From: a virus
Strand: one strand, 5' to 3'
Virus record (IMG/VR): IMGVR_UViG_3300044655_001213
Coordinates: 1-28,629 of that record
DNA length: 28,629 nt
Position 1 is the stretch's first letter, and the number at the start of each line of letters is the position of its first letter. The translations under genes and the position numbers were made by a program. A model generated the notes under the pieces. That model made no database searches, had not been told where the DNA came from, and was given only the letters and a program-made list of their open reading frames with translations. Positions 22,015 to 28,374 of this stretch are shown piece by piece.

Positions 22015-22520
22015 CGCCTTCCCTTGATGTCGTCGCTGAGTTCCTTGAGAGCAATCCTGATTGTGTCCTCGACCGCTTCTTTGATTGGGGCTTTCAATTC
22101 TGCCGGACAGATGTTCGCGACTTTCAGACCGAGGGAATTCAACCGGTTCACGAGTCTTGAAAGCCCGATTGCAATGTCCCTTTCGACTTCGTCTTTTCGA
22201 ATCAGCCTTCCCTGAGCCAGATCATTCTTCAGCTGGCGAGTCCTGGCGTTCTCCCATCGCTCCGCCATTTCCGCCCGCTTCAGCTCGATCCCGATTTCCG
22301 AAACGTCAGCATCTTCCGCAACTGCCTTAATGTTTTCAGACCGCCACTTCTGAACGGCTTCAATTGATGTTCGCGGACAGCCGCGGGCAACGTATTTATC
22401 AATCGTTGCAGTACAGACCCCGATCCCTTCCGCCATAGCCTTGATTGTGAGATTTCGCGTTCGCTTTGGCTTTGACGGTGGCTTTTTTGTTCGCGTCTGT
22501 GTTTTCCTTTTCTGCTGCAT
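22011..22520 (-). CDS. terminase small subunit, Nu1 type
   Basis: A 169-aa protein. An N-terminal Lys/Arg-rich leader (residues 1-23) is followed by a helix-turn-helix reading TIKAMAEGIGVCTATIDKYV (about 25-44), then a long charged helix (ERWENARTRQLKNDLAQGRL, RKDEVERDIAIGLSRLVNRL) like the dimer or oligomer core of Nu1. Known: Nu1 binds repeated sites in cosB and bent DNA, and recruits gpA. The ATG at 22520 has no clear Shine-Dalgarno sequence; a shorter out-of-frame start at 22530 has one (AGGTAGG) but codes only 43 residues. It follows the non-coding gap with curved DNA and overlaps the large subunit by ATGA. Confidence 0.85.
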   Translation of the reverse strand: MQQKRKTQTRTKKPPSKPKRTRNLTIKAMAEGIGVCTATIDKYVARGCPRTSIEAVQKWRSENIKAVAEDADVSEIGIELKRAEMAERWENARTRQLKNDLAQGRLIRKDEVERDIAIGLSRLVNRLNSLGLKVANICPAELKAPIKEAVEDTIRIALKELSDDIKGRR

Positions 22521-22806
22521 CGGATGCCATAAAAGGGGCCTACCTACCTACTCCCCAGAATTTTTTTACGTACAAAAAAACGATTCAGTGCTTTACCTGC
22601 GCGCCCCTCCGGGGGTGCCGGGAGGACCCATAAACGCCACAAAGCCCGTGTTTTTCGCGTGTTTCTTGCCCGTCCGCATCATTTTTTGCCGTGTTTTTCG
22701 CACTTTTGGTGCGTTTTTATGTCGTGTTTGAGGTCATTTTTAACCCGTTTTTCGGCCGATTTTTGCGGGGTTTCGGTGCGTTTTTGAACGCGTTTCCGCC
22801 TCGTTT
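22521..22806. promoter_or_regulatory. non-coding gap with curved DNA, candidate cos region
   Basis: A 286-base gap between an appendage gene and the small terminase gene. Its right half (22651-22808) carries fourteen T-tracts (A-tracts on the minus strand), centred near 22653, 22663, 22684, 22696, 22705, 22716, 22728, 22739, 22750, 22762, 22772, 22783, 22794 and 22806, with mean spacing 10.9 bp. Its left half has GC-rich symmetric CCCCTCCGGGGG at 22605-22616 and, at 22561-22580, TTTTTTT and AAAAAAA arms around ACGTAC. In lambda, cos lies directly upstream of nu1, and bending there is made by IHF. An intrinsic bend next to a Nu1-like protein fits a packaging initiation site, but the cut site is not proven. 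Confidence 0.6.
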
Positions 22807-23199
22807 TTACCCTGCTGCCACCGCTGCAGCGTACGCCTCTTCACCTGTCTGCGTATCGCTGTCAATAATGATCTTCAGATCCTTCTGACGGACTGGGACA
22901 GCATCAGTCTGTCCTGATTCTGTAACGAGAAACGTGCCCCAATAAACCCCGGCCGCATCGACACCGCCAGAACTGAAGTCATAGTTGACCGTTCCGCTTG
23001 CTGCCGTCACAACTGTGACACCTGTCGACGTTGCTGCAATCTTTGTTGTTCCGTCTGCAGCATTGATCATCTTGAACGTGACCGTCAGCCCAGTTAGGTT
23101 GATTGCACTCAGCGTGCCAGATGAATCAGGCTGCTGCAAAGTGACAGGCAATACTGTTCTGAGATCACCAACCCGTCTTCTGTGTACCTGTGCTGTCAT
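22807..23199 (-). CDS. BppU-like baseplate/appendage beta protein
   Basis: A 130-aa protein resembling the N-terminal Ig-like module of phage upper baseplate protein (BppU_N family): LPVTLQQPDSSGTLSAINLT, then LTVTFKMINAADGT, GTVNYDFSSGGVDAAGVYWG and TFLVTESGQTDAVPV, alternating strands that the family uses to contact its neighbours. It starts in an ATGA overlap with the gene before it and is the last coding gene of the right-hand cassette; its stop lies in the last A-tract of the curved region. It may link appendage proteins to the tail tip or the capsid. The family fit is by pattern, not by search. Confidence 0.6.
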   Translation of the reverse strand: MTAQVHRRRVGDLRTVLPVTLQQPDSSGTLSAINLTGLTVTFKMINAADGTTKIAATSTGVTVVTAASGTVNYDFSSGGVDAAGVYWGTFLVTESGQTDAVPVRQKDLKIIIDSDTQTGEEAYAAAVAAG

Positions 23200-23423
23200 C
23201 GGCTCGCCCCTTCAAGAGTCAACCGTTTTTGTGATGTTCCGACTGTTGCGAGTCGTTCTGTTGACGTGCCTTCGATGGTCAATCGCTGACGTGATGTGCC
23301 GATCAGCGCAAGCCTCGTCGTCACGATTTCAGCGTTCGCAACGACAGCCCCAGCCACACCCCACGGCCGAAAGGCAAACGACTGAAACGCCCAGCCTCTT
23401 TTTGCGTATCGTCCTGTGCTCAT
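23196..23423 (-). CDS. 75-aa protein with tandem decapeptide repeats
   Basis: The ATG at 23423 overlaps the upstream stop as ATGA; the longer frame upstream is a shadow of that gene. The N-terminal half has an aromatic segment (GWAFQSFAFRPWGVAG). The C-terminal 39 residues are four tandem repeats of a 10-residue unit, RLALIGTSRQ, RLTIEGTSTE, RLATVGTSQK and RLTLEGASR. The unit 'RL(A/T)(x)(x)GTSxx' suggests a strand-turn-strand rod or beta-helix. Located with LamG-like and Ig-like proteins, so likely part of a fibre or surface decoration. See findings for the repeat. Confidence 0.6.
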   Translation of the reverse strand: MSTGRYAKRGWAFQSFAFRPWGVAGAVVANAEIVTTRLALIGTSRQRLTIEGTSTERLATVGTSQKRLTLEGASR

Positions 23424-24049
23424 GTCTTCGTCAGCGTTGGAGCTGTCCTTGTTCCTGTGGAATCCTGACCAGCCATGTCGACCGTGAACGTCGACCCGAA
23501 GACCGTGATTGCGTAGGTCTCTGAAGCTGTCTGGGGATCGGCACAAGCCCCGGCTGCTACGGCGAGAAGATAGCCTGTACCGTTCTCAATGTTTGTGATC
23601 TGAGCACCAACAGCGGAGTCCAGTTCCGCGTTTACTTTGTTCGTCGATGGGTCGTAACCTGCATCGACAAAGTCTTTCAGGTCGGTTCCTGACTGAGCAT
23701 CGCCACCGATGTGCGTCACGTCCGCCTGCAAAACATCCGTACCCAAAACCATCGAATCAAACACCATCGCAGGCACAACCACCAGCCCGATCGGCGGCAT
23801 TTGATACGTGCTTTTATTGCAGGTGATCTGAGCACGTCCCAGCGTGTCGAGATTTCCCGTCGTTAGCACCAGCGTGTATTGACCATTTGCGATGTGTGTC
23901 AGTGTCGCCGCCGCTGCCAATGCCGTAAGAGTGCCTCCGTTTTTACTGATCGACAAATCCCCGATGACCGCAGACGTGTACTCTGCTCCCGTGCTGTCGA
24001 GAATCGGCCCAACGATCAATGTCGCTGCTGTGCTTTGCTTAGCCCACAT
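23420..24049 (-). CDS. Ig-like virion protein (recurrent phage family)
   Basis: A 209-aa protein. The N-terminal 110 residues are beta-rich and look like an Ig-like fold: KQSTAATLIVGPILDSTG, SAVIGDLSISKNGGTLTALA, NGQYTLVLTTGNLDTLGRAQ and VVVPAMVFDSMVLGTDVLQA. The second part starts with DVTHIGGDAQSGTDLKDFVD and AGYDPSTNKVNAEL, a linker I recall from phage and prophage virion proteins in several aquatic bacteria, including planctomycetes. The end is another beta segment (ETYAITVFGSTFTVDMAGQD). It is joined to both neighbours by single-base or ATGA overlaps. Role: structural or appendage; direct proof is absent. Confidence 0.6.
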   Translation of the reverse strand: MWAKQSTAATLIVGPILDSTGAEYTSAVIGDLSISKNGGTLTALAAAATLTHIANGQYTLVLTTGNLDTLGRAQITCNKSTYQMPPIGLVVVPAMVFDSMVLGTDVLQADVTHIGGDAQSGTDLKDFVDAGYDPSTNKVNAELDSAVGAQITNIENGTGYLLAVAAGACADPQTASETYAITVFGSTFTVDMAGQDSTGTRTAPTLTKT

Positions 24050-24831
24050 TATGATCCTGCTCCTACCAGCAAACGACGACGACGATTGAAACCAGCAACC
24101 AATGCAGACCTGCGACGTGAGGCAAGTTCGAAAGCAATACCGCGACGTGATGCCAACAGTGTGATTTCGTTGCTACTCAGCACCCTGCCATACACTCTCA
24201 CGTCGTCAATCTGCCCAACCCACGGAACCAAGACGGATTGAGCAGCCCCAATATGGCAAAAGGTCGTACCGATGTTGTATGCCGCAACTGTGTTTTGCTC
24301 CGCAGCCAAGACTCCATTAATATACAGTCCGATGTACCCCTGCCGCAGCACTCCAGCTAGATGTGTCCATTTCCCTATAAATGCGGACCATCCGGTGAAA
24401 CGTGCGAATGAGCTTGCGTGTAATCCAAATTCAATCTCATTTGCGAGACCTTTATAAATTCCGATCGCGTTTGCGGTCGTTGCTGTGCCGAACTTAATCG
24501 CGTGGTCTTCCGTTCTGTCGGAGGATTGCAACACCCAAATGGAAATCGTGATCTGACCTGTGCCAGTCACAGGAACGCGGGACGTTGGCACGTAATCATT
24601 CGACCCATCAAAGTCCAAAGCGTACCGTCCGCTTCTGACGACCCAATCTGAGCTTGCCGACATGTTTGTCAAGGTGCCGTGATTTCCAAATCCGCTCCAA
24701 TCTTGCAACGTCAACCCAGTTGGCCCCAGGCAAGGTGCAGCCGCAAACATACAACTACGCTGCAACTCTGGATAGAGCGGCTGTCCGTCGCGCGGTGCAA
24801 AACCGTTTGCGTATGATCCGGGCAGAATCAT
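24049..24831 (-). CDS. LamG/concanavalin A-like lectin domain protein
   Basis: A 260-aa protein with one LamG-like jelly-roll domain, residues about 30-230. The motifs are DWSGFGNHGTLTNM, YALDFDGSNDYVPTS, QITISIWVLQ, KWTHLAGVLRQGYIGLYING and IDDVRVYGRVLSSNEI, the classic order of Laminin_G_3 members. It ends with a short Arg-rich tail, RRGIAFELASRRRSALVAGF then NRRRRLLVGAGS, seen by me in other phage proteins of this type. Such domains bind glycans and are common on tail tips and capsids, so it may contact the host surface. It starts in a TGATG junction. Confidence 0.8.
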   Translation of the reverse strand: MILPGSYANGFAPRDGQPLYPELQRSCMFAAAPCLGPTGLTLQDWSGFGNHGTLTNMSASSDWVVRSGRYALDFDGSNDYVPTSRVPVTGTGQITISIWVLQSSDRTEDHAIKFGTATTANAIGIYKGLANEIEFGLHASSFARFTGWSAFIGKWTHLAGVLRQGYIGLYINGVLAAEQNTVAAYNIGTTFCHIGAAQSVLVPWVGQIDDVRVYGRVLSSNEITLLASRRGIAFELASRRRSALVAGFNRRRRLLVGAGS

Positions 24832-25538
24832 CAGAGACTATCCTCAATTGACTCTTCAAGCGGCGTGAATGTGATGCACTGATTTGTCTCAGTGTTGTGC
24901 AGAGCAGCCCCGCTGCGATTGTCAACGACCAGATTAAGATATCGCCCCTTTGGAAATATCACGCCAACCAGTGACGATTGTACTGTCGCTGTTGCTTGCG
25001 ACGTGCAGATATGCGAGCCAAGAAACTCAAGCTGCTTCGTTGCCGCGTCAATGTTGCTCGAATATCCCGTGTACGCCGCATCGCTGCCGGATGTGTTTCC
25101 GTCTCCTGCTCCAGTCGAATCACGATACGACGCGAACAGATTGATCGCATTGCCAGCCGTTGGTGTCGCGGCAATTTCAAACGACGCATTCAGCCGCCAG
25201 CGTTGTGCCCAATACTCGCCGAGATCCAACGTCGCGGACTGCCGACCACCCGCCGATGTGCCGTTCCCATTCGCCAATGATGCGAGCGTGATTGCAGCCG
25301 TTCCGCCACTGTTTTTAATTGTTTTGGCAGTGCCGTTCTTAATCTTAAAGTAATCTGGCAGAGCCATTGTTGATCCCTCTTCGGTAATTCCCAATAATCC
25401 ATCTGCCGCATCAATTGCAGCCAGCCAAATTGCCGCCCGCACTTCTGTCGGTTCTTCCCATTCTCTGACTCCGGATTTTGCAACCAGAGCGAGATAGATT
25501 GTGAGTCTCGTCTGTAGCAATTCGGAGCCTGTAATCAT
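24831..25538 (-). CDS. beta-rich virion protein, possible fusion of two modules
   Basis: A 235-aa frame starting in an ATGA overlap with the gene upstream. Residues 1-57 form a helical module (LLQTRLTIYLALVAKSGVRE and RAAIWLAAIDAADGLLGITE). Residues 58-235 begin MALPDYFKIKNGTAKTIKNS and are beta-rich, with repeated Thr/Ala/Gly segments (TAAITLASLANGNGTSAGGR, SATLDLGEYWAQRWRLNASF) as in phage appendage proteins. An internal ATG at 25367 has GAGGGATC before it, so the beta module could also be made on its own; see findings. The C-terminus is acidic (LEESIEDSL). Family not named, but the beta part resembles other virion decorations. Confidence 0.6.
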   Translation of the reverse strand: MITGSELLQTRLTIYLALVAKSGVREWEEPTEVRAAIWLAAIDAADGLLGITEEGSTMALPDYFKIKNGTAKTIKNSGGTAAITLASLANGNGTSAGGRQSATLDLGEYWAQRWRLNASFEIAATPTAGNAINLFASYRDSTGAGDGNTSGSDAAYTGYSSNIDAATKQLEFLGSHICTSQATATVQSSLVGVIFPKGRYLNLVVDNRSGAALHNTETNQCITFTPLEESIEDSL

Positions 25539-25951
25539 GTTGCCGTCCGTGCGTTTGCAATGTCGCTCGGAGTCAGTGTCACGTAACGGTCAAGCAACTG
25601 GCGTGCTCGCGATGCTGGCTCAGTCGACACCGAATCGAAGGACGCCCGTGCCGCCGTGTTGCTGCCGAATAGTTCGTAGAATCCGCTCACGATTACGGCA
25701 GGCTTCACAGTCCCGTCAAGCGTCTGATTGTTCCACCAACTCTGCTGAGCCGGAGACAACGCAGCCCATTCAGACGGAGAAACAACGATCTCGTCGGACG
25801 CAACTGACGCCCGATAGACTCGAATGTCTTCACGAACCTCATTAAGTAGGTTAGCGTTCGCCTCATCGTCTTCGGGTGCGGTCGTGAGTCCCAATTCCAA
25901 AGGATCGTTCGTCAGTTCCGCTTTGATGATCAACAGTTCTGCGTTATCCAC
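25535..25951 (-). CDS. small phage protein, paralogue of the next gene upstream
   Basis: A 138-aa protein, GTG start at 25951, preceded by GAGGGAG. It begins LLIIKAELTNDPLELGL and has LLNEVREDI, then ends SRARQLLDRYVTLTPSDIAN, matching the order of motifs in its neighbour (LVALKSELTDDPAAVGY, LLNRPQRTI, SRAEELGLGRVTESDVADAL). The two are therefore diverged copies. Small proteins of this pattern ('LK-ELt-DP---GY') occur in many phage virion or late operons, often without known function. No membrane segment or enzyme motif is seen. Confidence 0.65.
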   Translation of the reverse strand: MDNAELLIIKAELTNDPLELGLTTAPEDDEANANLLNEVREDIRVYRASVASDEIVVSPSEWAALSPAQQSWWNNQTLDGTVKPAVIVSGFYELFGSNTAARASFDSVSTEPASRARQLLDRYVTLTPSDIANARTAT

Positions 25952-25955
25952 AATT

Positions 25956-26357
25956 TTACTCCCTCAAAGCGTCTGCGACGTCAGACTCTGTCACGCGACC
26001 GAGTCCCAATTCTTCCGCCCTGCTGCCGGTTCTTCGTGTAGCCTGATTTATCTTCGTTCTCGTCTCGCTACCAACGGGAAACAATGCCCGCAAAGCCTGT
26101 CGCACGTTCTGCGACATTGGTACTTCACCGGCAGTCACAAACAGATTGAGATACTGCTTGTCCGCCGCTGGCAGGGCGGCAAACTCAGCACGATCAATGC
26201 AGGACACCAGCAATCCACTGCTTAGCGAATCAGCATCAATCGTTCGCTGCGGACGATTCAGCAGCCCAGCGATGGTGAGGTGATCACCTTTTGCAGCAGA
26301 ATAGCCAACGGCTGCTGGATCATCAGTCAGTTCCGATTTCAGTGCTACAAGATCCAT
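25956..26357 (-). CDS. small phage protein, 'LKxELTxDP' family
   Basis: A 133-aa protein with GAGGGA six bases before its ATG. N-terminal LVALKSELTDDPAAVGYSAA followed by an alternating helical region (EFAALPAADKQYLNLFVTAG; NVRQALRALFPVGSETRTKI) and C-terminal SRAEELGLGRVTESDVADAL. The GxxxRxxELG helix with the closing VTESDVADAL end looks like a helical bundle. It is the upstream copy of a tandem pair; the copies may form a heteromer. It follows the PAS gene after a 50-base gap that holds a 7-bp hairpin. Function unknown. Confidence 0.65.
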   Translation of the reverse strand: MDLVALKSELTDDPAAVGYSAAKGDHLTIAGLLNRPQRTIDADSLSSGLLVSCIDRAEFAALPAADKQYLNLFVTAGEVPMSQNVRQALRALFPVGSETRTKINQATRRTGSRAEELGLGRVTESDVADALRE

Positions 26358-26382
26358 GATTTCCCTCGATTTCTTATGACGA

Positions 26383-26399
26383 GCGGATCAACGATCCGC
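26383..26399. other. perfect hairpin between the PAS gene and the paralogue pair
   Basis: GCGGATC (26383-26389) and GATCCGC (26393-26399) form a perfect 7-bp stem with a 3-nt loop, eight bases after the PAS stop. The T-rich flank GTTTGTTTTTATT lies on the plus-strand side, which would make an intrinsic terminator for plus transcription. On the minus transcript the stem is followed by UCGUCAUAAG, so it is not a clean terminator for the genes present. Confidence 0.45.
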
Positions 26400-26407
26400 G
26401 TTTGTTT

Positions 26408-27067
26408 TTATTCCCGACCGCCAACCTGTTCCTGCATCGTCACCTTGACTGGCAGGTTCACAAGGCCCGTCCGTTGCAACAGTTCAACAACGTTATTCAG
26501 CCCAAAAATGGACAACGCCATTACGATAAATGCGGCCGCCATCTTCGGGTGTCGTTGCACCATTCGAATCGCCCCGAGCACGAATTTGTCTTCATCCGTC
26601 TGCGTCGTTATCGCCTTGAGCTCAACCGTCATCGCTTCGATTCTCGCATCCAGTTTCTGAGTGTGCTCCATCGCCATTGCGAAGGCCGTTGCTGTCCCGT
26701 TTTTTAGTGGCTCCCATGTGCACGCGAACCATTCTACATTCCCAGCAGGTGGATATCGAATCACAGTTAATATGCCCCAGTGTGATTCTCCCGATTTTTT
26801 TCTATATTTTTTTCTTACTGTCGACGCCTGCACGTAACCATCGGTAAGAGTCTTTGTGGCCAGCAAATCCGCTTCCAGACTTTCATCATCTACGCTGAGT
26901 TGTATCCATCCGATTTTCATCAGCTCAGATAGCGTATACTCAGACCACTCACGAAACGCTGCATTAGCGTATAGAATTGTTCCGTCCGCTTTCGAGATCA
27001 ACTTCATTGCTGAGCAATGCTCGATGATTGTTGCTAACTGTTCTTGCGTCGCGGACATTAGCCACAT
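26408..27067 (-). CDS. PAS-domain protein with C-terminal membrane helix
   Basis: A 219-aa protein. Residues about 10-118 form a PAS fold: MKLISKADGTILYANAAFRE then WSEYTLSELMKIGW (the N-box type start 'G-I-yaN-a---w-GYt--El'), a linker with charged repeats, and a beta end HWGILTVIRYP, WFACTWEPL. Residues 125-160 are a polar helix (HTQKLDARIEAMTVELKAIT) and residues 177-196 a hydrophobic helix (MAAAFIVMALSIFGLNNVVE), so it is anchored in the inner membrane. No kinase, GGDEF or other output is present. The ATG at 27067, with GGAG six bases before it, is preferred over 27058. The first 104 bases overlap the end of the HNH frame. Confidence 0.75.
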   Translation of the reverse strand: MWLMSATQEQLATIIEHCSAMKLISKADGTILYANAAFREWSEYTLSELMKIGWIQLSVDDESLEADLLATKTLTDGYVQASTVRKKYRKKSGESHWGILTVIRYPPAGNVEWFACTWEPLKNGTATAFAMAMEHTQKLDARIEAMTVELKAITTQTDEDKFVLGAIRMVQRHPKMAAAFIVMALSIFGLNNVVELLQRTGLVNLPVKVTMQEQVGGRE

Positions 27068-27680
27068 CGATTACTCCAAACACTGAAAACAATGGCGATT
27101 TACCACTATGGAACCGCTTGAGAATTGTTCCGTACTTCGCCGCACCTTCGACCGCCGCCCATTCAGAAATCGTTTTTGATTGTCCGTTAATTTCTATTCG
27201 TATGTTGTTTCTTCGGTTTCTCTGCTGCTGAGTCATCGTGGCCCATCGACAGTTGGCCTTGCAATACTCCCCCGTGCTGTCGATTCTGTCTATCGACTGT
27301 GATTCATCTGGATTCCCCATATCCTCCAGAAACGCCGTGAATTGCCTCCACCTGACGCAAACCCCTATCCCTTTAGCTCCGTACCACTTGTAGCTGATAT
27401 GTGCAGGATTGCTACATCGCTGAATCATCTGATTCCAGATACCATAGATCCGGGTTTTGCACCAATCATGCTTTCTGTTTCTGGCAACCATCACTGCGGT
27501 CTTGTAGCACCCGCACGATCTCGCCTTTCCTGATTTGACCCTTCCTATGTTCGTGATGAACCTATTTCCGCAGTGACACTTAAAGACAGCCATCCTGTCA
27601 TATCTCGAAACTCGAAATGCTTGACCCAACTGCACTGGCTTGCTGTTGACTGTTTCATTCCCTAATGCTTCAATTACCAT
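26964..27680 (-). CDS. HNH endonuclease with N-terminal zinc ribbon (homing-type)
   Basis: A 238-aa protein. Cys35/Cys37 and Cys56/Cys58 (KCHCGNRF ... RSCGCYK) form a zinc-binding N-terminus. The core YGIWNQMIQRCSNPAHISYK, WYGAKGIGVCVRW, FLEDMG, SIDRIDSTGEYCKANCRWAT and QQQRNRRNN is the well-known phage 'HNH/AP2' nuclease pattern, with SIDRIDN-G-Y---NCRWAT. A short HTH-like end (TISEWAAVEGAAKYGTILKR) follows. Beyond about residue 200 the frame runs 35 codons into the PAS gene in another frame and its sequence is not conserved-looking. ATG at 27680 with AAGGAG upstream. Such genes move as homing endonucleases; the 62-base gap upstream suggests an insertion. Confidence 0.8.
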   Translation of the reverse strand: MVIEALGNETVNSKPVQLGQAFRVSRYDRMAVFKCHCGNRFITNIGRVKSGKARSCGCYKTAVMVARNRKHDWCKTRIYGIWNQMIQRCSNPAHISYKWYGAKGIGVCVRWRQFTAFLEDMGNPDESQSIDRIDSTGEYCKANCRWATMTQQQRNRRNNIRIEINGQSKTISEWAAVEGAAKYGTILKRFHSGKSPLFSVFGVIDVANVRDARTVSNNHRALLSNEVDLESGRNNSIR

Positions 27681-27710
27681 GCCGTGAACTCCTTGTGTTC
27701 ATTGCCATCG

Positions 27711-27737
27711 CCCTGGACGTCCCTAAACGTCGCAGGG
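27711..27737. other. bulged stem-loop upstream of the HNH gene
   Basis: CCCTG (27711-27715) pairs with CAGGG (27733-27737), and ACGT (27717-27720) with ACGT (27727-27730), with small bulges and a 6-nt loop. It lies between the stop of the 117-aa gene and the HNH start. On the plus strand it is followed by TTTATTTATT; on the minus transcript no U-run follows, so it is not a clear terminator for the local genes. Confidence 0.35.
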
Positions 27738-27742
27738 TTTAT

Positions 27743-28096
27743 TTATTCGCACTCGCTACTTTGCGAGTTTCGCCGTGATTCAATCCAAAGCTTTGCCAAT
27801 TCAATGAGCAGTGGAAATGCCCAATTCCACAGAAACCAACCGAAAAAGCCTGCTCCAATTCCGGCTGCCTTGCAATCCGCCTTCCACCATTCGGCTGTGC
27901 CTTGTGATGTGCTGACTGGCACAGGATTGGCCAGTACGATCTCTGTGATTCTGCTCCAGTCGCTTTTCTGCTTCGCTGTCAATCCTTTTCGTGACTTACG
28001 GCCAGCGACGACAGGTGACACCACGCCATCCGCGAGACTGCGTAAAACCGCTGCCTCTTTGAATGCTTCTGCCCTGCTGTCATGTGCTGCCTTCAT
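27743..28096 (-). CDS. single-TM protein of unknown function
   Basis: A 117-aa protein. The first 75 residues are soluble and basic (VVAGRKSRKGLTAKQKSDWS and onward); residues about 77-105 are a hydrophobic stretch with aromatic edges (GIGAGFFGWFLWNWAFPLLI), then IELAKLWIESRR. A cytoplasmic N-terminal domain with one C-terminal membrane helix is likely. The start is a TAATG junction with the gene before it. Single-helix late-gene proteins can be holins or other membrane factors, but the large basic N-terminal part is not typical for a holin. Family not recognised. It precedes the HNH insertion. Confidence 0.6.
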   Translation of the reverse strand: MKAAHDSRAEAFKEAAVLRSLADGVVSPVVAGRKSRKGLTAKQKSDWSRITEIVLANPVPVSTSQGTAEWWKADCKAAGIGAGFFGWFLWNWAFPLLIELAKLWIESRRNSQSSECE

Positions 28097-28374
28097 CAGT
28101 AATTAACCCGAACATTCGTCAGACTCAAACTCACAATTGCATGATCTCGATGACACTTTGCAGAGATAAAATCAGGATCAGGTAGGCCCCTCAAACTCAC
28201 TTCTGCTTTCCCGTCCGTGATTCTCAGTTCAGCCGTCCCTGCGTTGTCTCGCACGATCCTTACATTGATTGATTCCGTCCACTCGATTCGATCCACATTG
28301 CCGTCGATGATTGCTCGAATCGCCTCACGCAATCCTGCTTTTCCAGTCATGTCGATCGGCTTTATCAGGCTCAT
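28096..28374 (-). CDS. small beta-rich protein, unknown
   Basis: A 92-aa protein. The ATG at 28374 is chosen because it overlaps the upstream stop as ATGA; a longer frame from 28437 would shadow that gene. Alternating strands (NVDRIEWTESINVRIVRD, TAELRITDGKAEVSLRGL) with a helix before them (KAGLREAIRAIIDG) suggest a compact alpha/beta fold. No cysteine pairs or signal. The end (HAIVSLSLTNVRVNY) is a strand. No function is proposed. Confidence 0.6.
   Translation of the reverse strand: MSLIKPIDMTGKAGLREAIRAIIDGNVDRIEWTESINVRIVRDNAGTAELRITDGKAEVSLRGLPDPDFISAKCHRDHAIVSLSLTNVRVNY

Noticed and set aside
22399-22530. A 43-codon frame starting at 22530 with a better ribosome-binding site (AGGTAGG) than the small terminase start.
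   Set aside because: It is out of frame with the helix-turn-helix of the terminase protein and ends within its early part; its sequence is Lys/Ala-rich and has no recognisable features. It might be a coupling leader peptide, but there is no support.
22441-22888. Plus-strand frames covering the curved region (Phe/Arg-rich).
   Set aside because: They arise from the T-tracts on the plus strand; low-complexity sequence, no ribosome-binding site and no plus-strand genes elsewhere.
26795-26813. Two runs of seven A (minus strand), each in register for a A-AAA-AAA slippery heptamer, in the PAS gene.
   Set aside because: A -1 shift after the second run leads to a stop within about ten codons in the middle of the PAS domain, no product gain is evident and no downstream pseudoknot was seen. 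Lysine-rich coding explains the runs.
27711-27737. Intrinsic terminator on the plus strand (stem followed by TTTATTTATT).
   Set aside because: No plus-strand gene precedes it; kept only as a hairpin feature with low confidence.
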